DNA from: Azolla caroliniana
Taxonomy: Eukaryota > Polypodiophyta
Direction: 5' to 3'
DNA length: 64,000 bases
NCBI GenBank assembly: GCA_043228905.1
Contig: JBHGNT010000022.1
Span: 7,006,001-7,070,000, forward strand
The position numbers and the translations under genes are program-made. Within the stretch, counting starts at the first letter, position 1; each line of letters opens with the position of its first letter. A model generated the notes under the pieces. That model ran no database searches, was not told the DNA's origin, and saw only the letters and a program-made list of their open reading frames with translations. Below are positions 12,035 to 22,013 of this stretch, in pieces.

Positions 12035-12418
12035 GTGATCGTAACCGCTCGAGGTGAAATCCCCTTGTGCAACTCTGACAACAACCCAAATTCGTGCTTC
12101 ATCTGGCTGATCGACATTCGGGAGGATCAGTCGGATCCGTCTCTCTCGTCGCTGCAGTCAACCGAAGCAAAATCGGTTCAGATAATCGGTTTTAATAATC
12201 GGTATTCGGCATATATATCCGAAACGAACCAGGCTCCGACTCGGCAACATTCGGGAAGACCAGTCGGTTCTGTCCCTCAAGCTACCGAAGTCAATTCGAG
12301 CAAGTTCCGAAGCCGAACCGACTCGGGTTCAAATCTGACTAGAACGATATCGGGTGAGCCAACCGGCTGCACTCCAACAAGGTTCGTAGTCAACTTCGAA
12401 CCGAGCTTCGTCAACTGA
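12035..12418 (+). other. Leader reading frame of Cop-H (127 codons)
   Basis: An ATG-initiated frame fills most of the untranslated leader and stops 11 bases before the gag ATG, in a different frame from gag. The predicted protein is rich in Ser, Thr, Arg and Asn and shows no recognised domain. It may be an upstream ORF affecting gag-pol translation or a chance frame in TCGG-rich leader sequence. No homologue is recognised. Confidence 0.3.
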
Positions 12419-12429
12419 AACCGAATTTG

Positions 12430-14742
12430 ATGGCATCAACATCCGGCTCGTCAGAAATGAGTCTACGAAAGTTCGATGGATCGAACTTCAACTTCTGGAA
12501 GGAACAAATGCAGGACTATCTCATAGTCAAGGGGCAGATCGATCCCATCGAAAATGAAGAACCTCCAGAAGGATACAAACCAATTGAGTGGCAAAAGCTG
12601 GACAGAATCGTCCGCGCCACGATTCGGATGCACCTATCGGAATCAGTATACTTCACAGTGCAATCGTGTACGACAGCATTCGAACTGTGGAAAACACTGT
12701 CGGACACTTACGAAAAGAAGGTCGCCGCAACAAAGATGTTTCTGATCCGGCGCCTCTACAACTTGCGGATGAAAGAGTCCGATTCGGTTCAAGCACACCT
12801 CAATGAGTACGAAAGCATAAGCTCCCAAATCTCGTCACAGGGGACGGCAATCGAGGATGAACTCAGAGCAATGATACTCATGAGTAGCCTTCCCTCATCA
12901 TGGGAAACTTTCGTCACAACCGTGTGCAACGCGTCAACCACGGCTGTCAAATACTCCGAAGTCACGAGCGCAATTCTGACCGAAGCAGCTCGGAGAAAGT
13001 CTTTTGCCAAAGACTCAACAGACGACGCTTACGTAGTACAAGGTTCGACAGACCGATCGAACATACGAGGAAGAGATTCCTCACGACCGCCGAACAATCA
13101 GCGAAGACGGAGCCAGTCACGGGATAACCGAATCTGCAACTATTGCAAGAAACCCGGACACATCAAAGCCGACTGCCGCGCACTCAAGAACAAGAACAAC
13201 AAGAAGAGTGGCCGGCATGAGGAGGTCAACTACGTCAGCTTCTCAGCTGATGTGCTACCAGACGACCCGAATATACTATCAATCGAAAATCCAGTCGGAT
13301 CAGAAGTTCTACTCACGACTGAAGAGTCGAACACATGGCTCTTAGATTCGGGCGCGTCATTTCACGTGACTCCTCATCGATCCCAATTTCGGCAATATAC
13401 GATCCGTCACTCCGACTCAGTTCGAGTCGGTAACTCGCAACACTGTGACATCATCGGAATCGGCACAGTAGAGCTCAACCTTGCAGGTGGCTCAACACTT
13501 GTACTCCACAATGTCCGACATGTACCCGAGCTCTCAAGGCCATTGATCTCAGTCGGACAACTAGATGAAGACGGCATTCGTGCCGGTTTTTCTTCGGGAG
13601 GGTGGACACTCCACAGGGGGAACCTCCTGCTTGCTAGAGGACCTAAGATACACTCATTGTATCCGTTACATGTTACGCTCAGAGAGGGTAACCTGTTTTT
13701 GGTGGATATTCCTGTGTCATCACTATGGCACCGAAGATTAGGACACCTCAGCAAGGCCGGCATCACGCATCTATCCAGAGCCGGGTACATCCCCAAACTC
13801 TCCTTCTCCGACCATCAATTCTGCGAGCATTGCCAGTATGGCAAACAAGTAGCCGCATCACACCCGACATCAGCACCAAAAGAAACGAGACCTCTCGATC
13901 TAGTCCATTCGGACGTCTGTGGCCCAATGCCGAATCAGTCTCTAGGCGGTGCCTCTTACTTCGTCAGTTTTATTGACGATTCGACTCGAAAGGTGTGGGC
14001 TTATCCAATTCGCACCAAAGATCGTGTCTTCTCGATCTTCACCGATTGGCTCGCTATGGTAGAAAATCAAACCGACCGAAAGCTGAAATGCCTTCGGACC
14101 GATAATGGGGGAGAGTTCAAATCCGACGAATTCGTCAAATTCTGCCGACAACGCGGCATCCGACATGAATTTACGGCACCACACAGTCCGGAGCAAAACG
14201 GGATTGCAGAACGAATGAATCGGACAATCCAAGAAAGGATAGTTTCCATGCTCCAACACTCCGGACTGTCGGATGGCTTCTGGGCAGAGGCTCTACTCAC
14301 GGCAGTACACATAATCAATATGTCGCCAAGTAGACCTCTAGGACTTCAAATTCCTCAGGAACTATGGATCGGCAGCAAGCCGAATTACGACAAGCTGAGG
14401 ATCTTCGGATGCGAGGCGTACGCCCTTATTCCGAAAGATGATCGCCGAAAACTTGCACCTCGGTCCAGGAAATGCATTTTCCTTGGATATGGATCAGACG
14501 GCGAAATGGGATACCGACTCTGGGACCCCGAACGCAGACAAATCGTTCGAAGTTCGGACGTTGTGTTCAACGAGTCGGCTATGAATCCATCAGTCGAAAA
14601 ACCGATCGAAGTCCGAAGGGTAACATTCTCCGATGTGCCGACCCTTCAAGAAGGCCCCGCTCTCAACACACGGTCAGCTTCACGGGTAGCTGAACCTTAT
14701 ACTACCGACTCGGACAACTCTGACTCGGCACAGCCCGAATGA
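12430..14742 (+). CDS. Cop-H Gag-protease-integrase polyprotein (first part)
   Basis: The start is the ATG at 12430. The upstream in-frame TTG at 12427 is not needed. Domains: UBN2-type Gag (residues about 5-195, 'KFDGSNFNFWKEQMQDYL'), CCHC knuckle CNYCKKPGHIKADC at about residue 236, aspartic protease 'WLLDSGASFHVTP' at about 302, HHCC zinc site 'HRRLGH...CEHCQYGK' at about 435-475, and integrase core 'FIDDSTRKVW', 'RTDNGGEF', 'SPEQNGIAERMN' (D, D, E). It stops at 14742 because of a one-base frameshift near 14735-14744. The RT half continues in the next frame without decay, so the lesion looks recent or could be an assembly error. Confidence 0.92.
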   Translation: MASTSGSSEMSLRKFDGSNFNFWKEQMQDYLIVKGQIDPIENEEPPEGYKPIEWQKLDRIVRATIRMHLSESVYFTVQSCTTAFELWKTLSDTYEKKVAATKMFLIRRLYNLRMKESDSVQAHLNEYESISSQISSQGTAIEDELRAMILMSSLPSSWETFVTTVCNASTTAVKYSEVTSAILTEAARRKSFAKDSTDDAYVVQGSTDRSNIRGRDSSRPPNNQRRRSQSRDNRICNYCKKPGHIKADCRALKNKNNKKSGRHEEVNYVSFSADVLPDDPNILSIENPVGSEVLLTTEESNTWLLDSGASFHVTPHRSQFRQYTIRHSDSVRVGNSQHCDIIGIGTVELNLAGGSTLVLHNVRHVPELSRPLISVGQLDEDGIRAGFSSGGWTLHRGNLLLARGPKIHSLYPLHVTLREGNLFLVDIPVSSLWHRRLGHLSKAGITHLSRAGYIPKLSFSDHQFCEHCQYGKQVAASHPTSAPKETRPLDLVHSDVCGPMPNQSLGGASYFVSFIDDSTRKVWAYPIRTKDRVFSIFTDWLAMVENQTDRKLKCLRTDNGGEFKSDEFVKFCRQRGIRHEFTAPHSPEQNGIAERMNRTIQERIVSMLQHSGLSDGFWAEALLTAVHIINMSPSRPLGLQIPQELWIGSKPNYDKLRIFGCEAYALIPKDDRRKLAPRSRKCIFLGYGSDGEMGYRLWDPERRQIVRSSDVVFNESAMNPSVEKPIEVRRVTFSDVPTLQEGPALNTRSASRVAEPYTTDSDNSDSAQPE

Positions 14743-14743
14743 T

Positions 14744-16444
14744 TCGGTTTCGGACCATCCGACCTCGATACCCGATGCGACCAGTCCAATCATACCTCGA
14801 CGATCCGAGAGACTGTCGCAACCTCCGGAGAGGTATTCTCCTGGAATTTTCTTCACCGACGCCGGCGAACCGACGTCTTACGAAGAAGCATCGACATCTG
14901 TCGATTCGGCCACCTGGCATCTGGCGATGGAGTCGGAAATGCACTCCATCCGTGCAAACAAGACTTGGGATCTGGTCGAATTACCTAGGAACCGACGTGC
15001 TCTTCCTTGCAAGTGGGTTTATCGACTAAAAGAGACGTCTGATTCGACCACCCCAAAGTACAAGGCCAGATTAGTTGCGAAGGGCTTCCGACAAGAATAT
15101 GGCGTCGACTTCGACGAGATTTTTTCACCAGTGGTGAAAATGACAACCCTTCGTTTTCTGCTCGGCGTCGTGGCAGCCGACAACTTGGAGCTGATTCAGC
15201 TAGATGTCAAAACAGCCTTCCTCCATGGTGATCTCGAGGAGGAAATTTATATGGAGCAGCCAAAAGGCTTCGTGGCAACTGGCCAAGAACATCTAGTCTG
15301 CCGACTCAGGAAGAGTCTATACGGCCTCAAACAGGCACCGCGACAATGGTACAAGAAGTTCGACGACTTCATCCAATCGATCGGCTTCTCCAAAAGCGAT
15401 GAGGACCATTGTCTCTTCACCAATACAGCTCAAGATGGATCACCCATCTTCCTCATCATTTACGTGGACGACATGCTAATTTTTGGACGCCACGCGGGCG
15501 AACTTGCCGATCTCGTTCGGCAACTGCAGTTGAAGTTTGCCATGGAGGACCTCGGTCCGGCACGACACATCCTTGGCATGAAGATTAGTCGGCATCGCGA
15601 TAAACGACATCTTTTTTTGTCTCAGACCGACTATATCGGACGTGTCTTGGAACGCTTCAACATGCAATCAGCCAAATCTGCTTCAACCCCACTCCCTATG
15701 AATCTTCGGCTCTCTCAGCGAGACTGCCCGACATCCGGTTCGGAGGGGGAAGATATGAAGTCGGTACCGTATGCACCGGCAGTCGGCTCCCTTATGTACC
15801 TGATGGTCGCGACACGGCTTGACATCTCTCATGCCGTAGGAGTCGTTAGCAGATTTATGCACAATCCTGGCCGATCGCATTGGAACGCAGTCAAGCATGT
15901 GTTCAGATATCTGGCTGGCACAAAAGATCACGGCATTCTTTTCGGTCCGAACCGAACCTCAGGCGTAGTCGGTTACACCGACTCGGACTTCGCCGGCTGT
16001 ATAGACAGTCGGAAATCAACAACCGGATACTGCTTCAAATTCGGCAATGGAGCAATCTCGTGGAAGTCGAAACTTCAGGAGTGCACAGCGACCTCAACGA
16101 CCGAAGCAGAATATGTAGCTGCGTCCGACGCAACAAAAGAAGCTTTGTGGCTCGGTCGGCTGGCGCACACGTTTCGACAAGTCGAACATGACTCGGCTCC
16201 AGTTGTCTACAGCGACAGTCAAGGTGCTGTTGCCTTGTCGAAAAATCCGGTTCACCACAACGCCTCCAAACATATCGATGTTCGATATCACTTCGTTCGG
16301 GACTGCGTCATTTCAGGGAAAATCGGTCTAGAGAAAATATCCACAACCGACAATGTCGCAGATGGAATGACCAAGTGTCTTTCGGCAGACCGTTTTCGGT
16401 CTCTTCGGCATCAGATGGGCGTAACGACAAACCAGTCCGGTTAG
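14744..16444 (+). CDS. Cop-H reverse transcriptase and RNase H (second part)
   Basis: Open from 14744; the first ATG in this frame is 14927. Before that, a 'RRSERLSQPPERYS' linker typical of the copia integrase-RT junction shows this is one polyprotein split by the frameshift. RT motifs: 'ANKTWDLVELP', 'YKARLVAKGFRQ', 'LDVKTAFLHGDLEEEIYM', 'LYGLKQAPRQWY', and catalytic 'YVDDM' near 15463. RNase H: 'YTDSDFAGCIDSRKSTTGY', 'TSTTEAEYVAA', 'KHIDVRYHFVRD'. It copies element RNA into cDNA in the particle. It ends at 16444, about 190 bp before the 3' LTR. Confidence 0.93.
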   Translation, partial: SVSDHPTSIPDATSPIIPRRSERLSQPPERYSPGIFFTDAGEPTSYEEASTSVDSATWHLAMESEMHSIRANKTWDLVELPRNRRALPCKWVYRLKETSDSTTPKYKARLVAKGFRQEYGVDFDEIFSPVVKMTTLRFLLGVVAADNLELIQLDVKTAFLHGDLEEEIYMEQPKGFVATGQEHLVCRLRKSLYGLKQAPRQWYKKFDDFIQSIGFSKSDEDHCLFTNTAQDGSPIFLIIYVDDMLIFGRHAGELADLVRQLQLKFAMEDLGPARHILGMKISRHRDKRHLFLSQTDYIGRVLERFNMQSAKSASTPLPMNLRLSQRDCPTSGSEGEDMKSVPYAPAVGSLMYLMVATRLDISHAVGVVSRFMHNPGRSHWNAVKHVFRYLAGTKDHGILFGPNRTSGVVGYTDSDFAGCIDSRKSTTGYCFKFGNGAISWKSKLQECTATSTTEAEYVAASDATKEALWLGRLAHTFRQVEHDSAPVVYSDSQGAVALSKNPVHHNASKHIDVRYHFVRDCVISGKIGLEKISTTDNVADGMTKCLSADRFRSLRHQMGVTTNQSG

Positions 16445-16637
16445 AGCCGGACACAGAGCAGGATGGTTCCCGACAACCGACATCAGTTCCTTAATGATCG
16501 GCTTCAACTGTTCCGACCCGACCAGTTCGGTCTTCTGCCTTCGGACCCTGCCGACTCGAACAAAGCTGATATGTCCGAGAACCTAAGTCTATACCTGTAA
16601 CCTTAGATAACCCATGTATACGCCCATTACGGGGGAG

Positions 16638-16921
16638 TGTCGAATACCTGTGTATAATGGACGTATTCACACCATCCCGTTTTGGCCATTTATGTAATTA
16701 GCATAAAGGGCAGTTGCCCTAAGTCGGTCACTATATATAGTGACCTTGTAACCTCTTTGTGAGGTTGGTTGTTGTATTGTTGCTTTATGAAATAAGAAAC
16801 TCTTTTGTGTGTGTCTCTCTCTCTCTCTCTCTGTGCAACGACCTACATTCTGTCATACACAGGGAATAAACAGGAATCGAGTGCTTCAAGATCTTCCGCA
16901 CAGACGACATTACTTCCAACA
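16638..16921 (+). repeat. Cop-H 3' LTR
   Basis: TGTCGAATACC...TTCCAACA, preceded by ACGGGGGAG and followed by GGCTC. Nearly identical to 11572-11857. Confidence 0.93.
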
Positions 16922-16926
16922 GGCTC

Positions 16927-17583
16927 AACCATGTATGTTCGCGTCATGAGTAGTTTATACACGAAAAAAATGTTAACAATAAACTATGTTTCTTTGCCCA
17001 CGTATGTGGTTTTGGCTCTTTAAGTCCTATTACGAGGACCCCGAAGTGCACTTAGACCTTAAGTCTAAACATGTGTTATAGTCATATGTATCAAGGATGT
17101 TGTATGGTCTTGGTCATATTTGAACTCAAGACCTCGAGAACACATATTCATTAAACACTTGAGCCAACCAAGTAAGTTGCTCTTCTCGAATGCTTAATGT
17201 TTGATGCGTATAAGAGATATGCGAGGCATTTGATCATATATGTTTTTTTTTAAAAGAACATATATGTCAAGGGTCCTTATTTCGCCCTCATTTACCAAAA
17301 CTATGTTGGTACGTTACCTAACCTCAAGTCTCGTAATTACGATGGCATACGCCAAAGTGCAACCTAATGGTCAAGCCAAATGAGCCCTCGTTTCGTAGTA
17401 GGCCCACGTGGCCCATCACATGGTCACGTCATTACGAATGCCTCTCGTAAGAACGAGCTCATGGTGGCATCGTATCCATGTAACGAGGGAGGGATGTTGG
17501 ATACGTGTGTCATTGGAGCGACCTCACTTGAAGTGGGTCAAGCCCTACGTACTCAACATCATTATGGCTATAGGCGTTTCTTT
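16927..17583 (-). other. Gyp-G leader, middle piece
   Basis: About 660 bp without a supportable gene, lying between Cop-H and TG-2. By the nesting it is part of the long untranslated leader of Gyp-G. A 'tttgaactcaagacctcgag' motif near 17110 resembles tRNA-like antisense motifs found elsewhere in the window. Confidence 0.55.
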
Positions 17584-17587
17584 ACGT

Positions 17588-18129
17588 TGTCGCGTTGTTA
17601 CGCGCGTGCGTGTAGAAGGGGCGGGACCGCGGGGGTCTTGGACTAGGGAGTGGAGGAGAAAGAATAGGACATGATATGGAGGCTTAGCTCAAGAGGAGAA
17701 GAGGAAAGAATAAGACCACGACATCGAAGGAGGGATCGGCGGAGGCAAGATGCTCAACAAGTTATATTAAAACAATGAATGGTTACAACAATGGTGGCCA
17801 CCATGGCCGCACCAAAATGACTATCCGAAAACCCTAAAGGGAAACCCAAGAAGAAAACCCTAACCGAAACCCTAACCCTAAAACGAAATGGGAAGAGGGA
17901 AAACCCTAGACTAAGTGGTATACCTTACTCGCACAAAATAGGCAACAACTTCATAAGTGACCCCTCCCTTCCTTTTATAGCCCAAGGAGGGAGGGACCTT
18001 ACAATGTGGGACAAAATTTTCCCCTCTCTTTCTATACACCATATCCTAGTATACATGTGCACATGTTGCACACCACCGACTTGCCCCTTCCACCCCGGTT
18101 TCCGCCTATGGACAAAAATCTTCACGACA
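17588..18129 (-). repeat. TG-2 3' LTR
   Basis: Plus-strand ends TGTCGCGTTGTTACG and ATCTTCACGACA. The element's polypurine tract, GGTGGGGGTGGA on the minus strand, directly precedes it. A minus-strand TATAAAAGG box is near 17975. Confidence 0.9.
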
Positions 18130-18439
18130 TCCACCCCCACCAAACCGCACATCCACCGGTATGTGCCAAGAAAGGAAAATGGTGAGAGATTTCGTCCATG
18201 GTAATTAACCGGGTCTTTCGCCTTACCGACACCCAACCGCCTTGCCAGTCCCTTGCTAGCGCCGATCCGTCTTGCCGGCCCCGACCCGCCGACTCCATCC
18301 GATCCACCACGTCCACCGCGTTTCCCCGAACCGTCGGCTCCATTCGATCCGCCATGTCCGGCGCATGCACCTTCTTCTTCGACCGGCCATCCCGAACACC
18401 GTTGCCGATCCGGTCTCCCTTCCTTCGCTCACTGCGCAT
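18122..18439 (-). CDS. TG-2 C-terminal frame ending at the LTR boundary
   Basis: A minus-strand frame of 105 codons overlapping the long frame at 18256. It ends '...PFLAHTGGCAVWWGWMS'. The final Trp-Trp-Gly-Trp codons are the polypurine tract itself, and the TGA stop is built from the first bases of the LTR (TGTCGTGA). TG-1 shares the 'PFLAHTG' motif at 5950, which argues that this is the true C-terminus and that a frameshift near 18256-18440 separates it from the main frame. No function is recognised. Confidence 0.5.
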   Translation of the reverse strand: MRSERRKGDRIGNGVRDGRSKKKVHAPDMADRMEPTVRGNAVDVVDRMESAGRGRQDGSALARDWQGGWVSVRRKTRLITMDEISHHFPFLAHTGGCAVWWGWMS

Positions 18440-20556
18440 GTCCTCCGGTTAGACCCCCAATTACTTCGATTGCTCGTCGGGTGCCGCTCCTCGCATATCG
18501 CGTATGTTCCACCTCCGGCTCGACCTTCTCCTCGCCCCGAATACCTTGTACCGACTCCCTTCGTTCTGCACTCGGCTTCCGTAGTCACTTTCCGTGCGTC
18601 GTTGTCGTCCATCGAATGCGTGCTCGTTCTTCGGTCCTTACGTGACCCCATTACGCGCTCCTTGCTTCTCCCTTGCTCGTCGTGCTCTCTTGCCGTAGAG
18701 CGTACCATCATCCCGACCACCATGTCAATGTCCTTCGCGACTCCCGTTACTGCTTCATCCCGACTCTCGTCCTCTTGGCCCGCTTGGCCTCCCATGCCTT
18801 CCGGGAAGCCGTGCTTCCTCTTCCCGGCGCGTAGCCCGTTGCTCTCCACGCACCTCCTCCGGTTCTCAAGACATAGCCTTTCACGCTCGCCGATCATCCT
18901 CATGCTTGTCGTTCGGCCCTTACGCGGCCACATCGCACGTCTCGCACTCCGCTCCGCTCTGCGTCCCCTTTCGAAAAGGTACGTTGCTTCCCCGACATCC
19001 GTGTCGGTGCTCTCGTCTTCGGTGTCCTCCACAACCTCTGATGTTGCCGCTTCGCCCCGAGGTACACCCTCTTGGTCTGCCTGGCCTTGTATACCCTCCG
19101 GGAAGCCGCCACATTTTCTCTTCCTGGTGTGTACCCCGTTGTTCTCCGCGCATCCCCTCCGTTTTCCCAAACACAATCCTTCGTTCACGCCGATCACGCC
19201 CGTCTCGTTTTGTTGATCTTGGCGTCTCGTCGCACCGCCCGTCGTCCCGCACTTGCCTCTTGAAGGCTTTCCCCGACCGTCATCGTCGGTCACTCGTTGC
19301 GGCTCTTCCGGGTGCATGCTTGCTTCTTGGCCCTTCGCCGACCGTAGTGCACGCTCCGTTCTACCTCGTAATGCATGGTTTGTGTTACACACTTCCCTCG
19401 TTGTAGTCCCGACCTCCGCATCGGCCTCTTCGTATTTCGTTGCCGTAGCCCCTTTCGACTCCGGCTTGCCGTCTTGGCCGTGCCCGTCCGCCTTCATGCA
19501 CCGGGTACCCGTTCCGGTAGCCTCATCCGTTCCGGTCTCCGACTCCTCGCCGCCTTCCGCCGTCTCTTTGGTCTTACGTCGATCCGCAACCGCCAAAGTC
19601 TCAAGAATAGGTGAGGAGGGTCCCTCTCGCTCTTGGCCTCCCACCGAGTCGTACTCCTTGTGCATGCTTGGCCTCCTTCTTGTGCTCACCGGCTCCCACC
19701 GAGTGTTGTGGCCCGTTCGCCCGGATCGGTCTCGGCCGATCGAGTCCTGGTTTGCTCGGCTCCCTTCCGTAATCGTAACCGGCTGGTACATGTTTGTCCG
19801 AACAAATCCAGCCTTGTCGGCTCTTCTTCGGTTCGGGCCCGGTTGACCGGACCCCGCTCCAATCTTCTTCCGCGTCGTCTTCCGGTCATGTCAGATTATC
19901 GACCGGTTCATCTTCCGGTCGGGTCGGTTCCCGACTCTCTCCTCTTTGCCGCTCCCGACCTCTCCGTCGGTCCTCTCGTATATGCCCATTCCGGGCCTCG
20001 CGTCCTCATCTTCGTACGTGTTCGCTCCGGGCCACACCTGCTCATGGCCACCGCCCTTCTCTCCGGTCTTATGTTGGCATTCGAGCGCAACCGCCGTAGT
20101 CTCCGGTCTCGGTGTCGAGAGGTCTTGCCTCCGTCCGCTATGACCTTCCTCGTCGTTGTTTCGATCGTCCGCTTTGCCGCCGCCACCTTCCGTCTCTCCG
20201 GTCTCACGTGGGCTCTCGGGGCCGACTACCGAAGTCTCTAGTATAGGTGTGGGACAAGTCCCGATACCGTTACTCGCCAATGCCATGTTCGTAGCCACCT
20301 TCGTTCGGACGCCGTGGTCCGTGGCTATCTCTTCCTCGTTCTCTTCGTCGCCGTGGTAGGCCGCCTTGCCGCCACCACCGCCCGTCGCTCTAGGTCTCAC
20401 GCCGGCACTCGGGCCGGCCGCCGGAGCCTCTAGGACTGGTGTGGGTAAGGACCCGGCACCGCCACTCGTTGTGTCAGTAGCCGCTTCCGTCCGGTCGTTG
20501 TTGTCCGCGGCTACCCCATCTCCGATTCCGCAAACCTCGATTACGCTTGCCACCAT
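18256..20556 (-). CDS. TG-2 repetitive charged region downstream of Gag
   Basis: It continues the Gag frame, broken only by a TAG at 20557-20559 and a TGA at 19891-19893. From 21450 to 18256 the frame totals about 1065 codons. The content is hydrophilic and low-complexity. A module 'TPVLET..VGPE..RETGETEGGGGK' recurs several times between 20100 and 20700. A second module 'LCLENRRRCVESNG' with 'GKRK' occurs twice (around 18800-18900 and 19080-19180). TG-1 has matching modules, including 'SMHPEEPQRVT', and TG-3 has diverged versions. No enzyme motif is visible. The plus-strand frames opposite are treated as shadows because only the minus strand is in register with Gag and conserved. Confidence 0.6.
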
Positions 20557-21450
20557 CTATCCCATGCCGTCATCTCGGTTGCCCGCCTTGCCGCCGCCAC
20601 CGTCCGTCACTCTAGGTCTCACACCGGCTCTCGGGCCGGATGCCAGAGTCCCTAGGACCGGTGTGTGTAAGGTCGCGGCACCGCCGCTTGTCCGCTCCTC
20701 ACTCAATGTTTCGGGCCGCCATGTCCCGAATCCGTAGTTACCAGCCTCCATGGCCGTCCCTTCACCGCAAGGCAAGAGGGTCGCTTGCTCCGCACCCTCT
20801 CCTATCTCGCCGTCGTACGCTCTCCCGGCCTCCGTATAGGCCCCGTCTTCTACGTCTAGGGAGGCTTCTTCCTCCGCATCCTCTGATCGCCTCCGGCCCG
20901 TCTCCATAACAAGCCCTTCTTCGGCTCCGATTTTTGCCTTCACAAGCTCGCATGCCTCTCGTATTAGCGCTTCTAGGTCGAGCTCCTCCGAACCGTTTTG
21001 CGTTGAGCTCTCTTCCGGCGGTAGTGCGTACTCACTTGCCGCTCTCTCTTCTCTGCCGCTCGCGGGCCACGTTGTTGCCGACTGCTCCCCATCGGGTTGC
21101 CGGCATACCCACTCCGGTTTCGCGTATCCGCACGCTTCCAATAGGGCTACCTTCAAGGACACCCACAACTCGTGAGCTTCTCGTAGCTCCTTGACCTCCT
21201 TGTGCACCGATGCGGCCGCCACTCGAGGAAAATACTCTAGCCGCATCTCCTTGTCCACGCCCCCTTTCGCCATCTCGGCCTCGTAGGCTCCCAAAAATTT
21301 TGGGACCTCATTCCCATCGAACCGGCCGACTCGATCGACCACCCTTTCGACGGCTTGTTGAGCCGCATCTCGCTTCGCCATCTTCCGTCCGGCTTCCATC
21401 ACGATTTTTGCCATCATCTCCTCGAAGTCCAAGTCTTCTTCCATCTTCAC
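20557..21450 (-). CDS. TG-2 Gag-like protein (N-terminal part)
   Basis: 297 codons, starting near the 5' LTR and primer region. The N-terminus is acidic ('MEEDLDFEEMMAKIV'), followed by 'VGRFDGNEVPKFLGAYEAEM', then 'HELWVSLKVALLEACGY'. TG-3 has the same layout ('RNGQFNGNDVSRY', 'NSTWVSFKEAILEAYDY') with a further 'RFAQLSEREQRSVGMDKVL' block. This matches a plant retrotransposon Gag type I recognise from the 'F..QL...E......KV..F' pattern. TG-2 appears to lack part of that second block, with the frame running into charged repeats. There is no CCHC knuckle. It is expected to form or join a particle shell. Confidence 0.7.
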   Translation of the reverse strand: MKMEEDLDFEEMMAKIVMEAGRKMAKRDAAQQAVERVVDRVGRFDGNEVPKFLGAYEAEMAKGGVDKEMRLEYFPRVAAASVHKEVKELREAHELWVSLKVALLEACGYAKPEWVCRQPDGEQSATTWPASGREERAASEYALPPEESSTQNGSEELDLEALIREACELVKAKIGAEEGLVMETGRRRSEDAEEEASLDVEDGAYTEAGRAYDGEIGEGAEQATLLPCGEGTAMEAGNYGFGTWRPETLSEERTSGGAATLHTPVLGTLASGPRAGVRPRVTDGGGGKAGNRDDGMG

Positions 21451-21468
21451 GTCGGGTTCACCAAGGAT

Positions 21469-22009
21469 GTCGCGTTGTTACGCGCGTGCGTGTAGAAGGG
21501 GTGGGACCGCGGGGGTCTTGGACTAGGGAGTGGAGGAGAAAGAATAGGACATGATATGGAGGCTTAGCTCAAGAGGAGAAGAGGAAAGAATAAGACCACA
21601 ACATCGAAGGAGGGATCGGCGGAGGCAAGATGCTCAACAAGTTATATTAAAACAATGAATGGTTACAACAATGGTGGCCGCCATGGCCGCAACAAAATGA
21701 CTATCCGAAAACCCTAAAGGGAAACCCAAGAAGAAAACCCTAACCGCAACCCTAACCCTAAAACGAAATGGGAAGAGGGAGAACCCTAGACTAAGTGGTA
21801 TACCTTACTCGCACAAAATAGGCAACAACTTCATAAGTGACCCCTCCCTTCCTTTTATAGCCCAAGGAGGGAGGGACCTTACAATGTGGGACAAAATTTT
21901 CCCCTCTCTTTCTATACACCATATCCTAGTATACATGTGCACATGTTGCACACCACCGACTTGCCCCTTCCACCCCGGTTTCCGCCTATGGACGAAAATC
22001 TTCACGACA
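21469..22009 (-). repeat. TG-2 5' LTR
   Basis: Same ends as the 3' LTR. On the element's strand it is followed by 'ATCCTTGGTGAACCCGACG', the likely primer site. TG-1 and TG-3 have closely similar sequence at the same place. I cannot name the tRNA. Confidence 0.9.
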
Positions 22010-22013
22010 ACGT

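Larger units (their letters stand above)
11572..16921 (+). mobile_element. Cop-H: nearly intact young copia element
   Basis: LTRs 11572-11857 and 16638-16921 differ by about one substitution plus a change in a (CT)/(GT) run. TSD GGCTC lies at 11567-11571 and 16922-16926. The primer site is TGGTATCAGAGC at 11860-11871 and the polypurine tract ACGGGGGAG ends at 16637. The polyprotein is complete in domain order (Gag, protease, integrase, RT, RNase H) but carries one frameshift near 14735-14744. It is inserted antisense into the Gyp-G leader. Confidence 0.95.
17588..22009 (-). mobile_element. TG-2: young gag-only LTR retrotransposon (4.4 kb)
   Basis: LTRs 21469-22009 (5') and 17588-18129 (3') are about 541 bp each with roughly seven visible differences (about 1.3 percent). 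The 4-bp TSD ACGT is at 17584-17587 and 22010-22013. The internal 3.3 kb is almost entirely one minus-strand frame: a Gag-like domain next to the 5' LTR, then a long charged, Gly/Glu/Thr-rich repetitive region. No polymerase genes are present. It is inserted in the Gyp-G leader. The low LTR divergence means a gag-only element has moved recently, presumably using another element's enzymes. Confidence 0.88.

Noticed and set aside
18272-20241. Long plus-strand reading frames (up to 314 codons) opposite the TG-2 tail
   Set aside because: They are antisense to a longer minus-strand frame that is in register with Gag and conserved in TG-1 and TG-3. GC-rich repetitive coding opens both strands.
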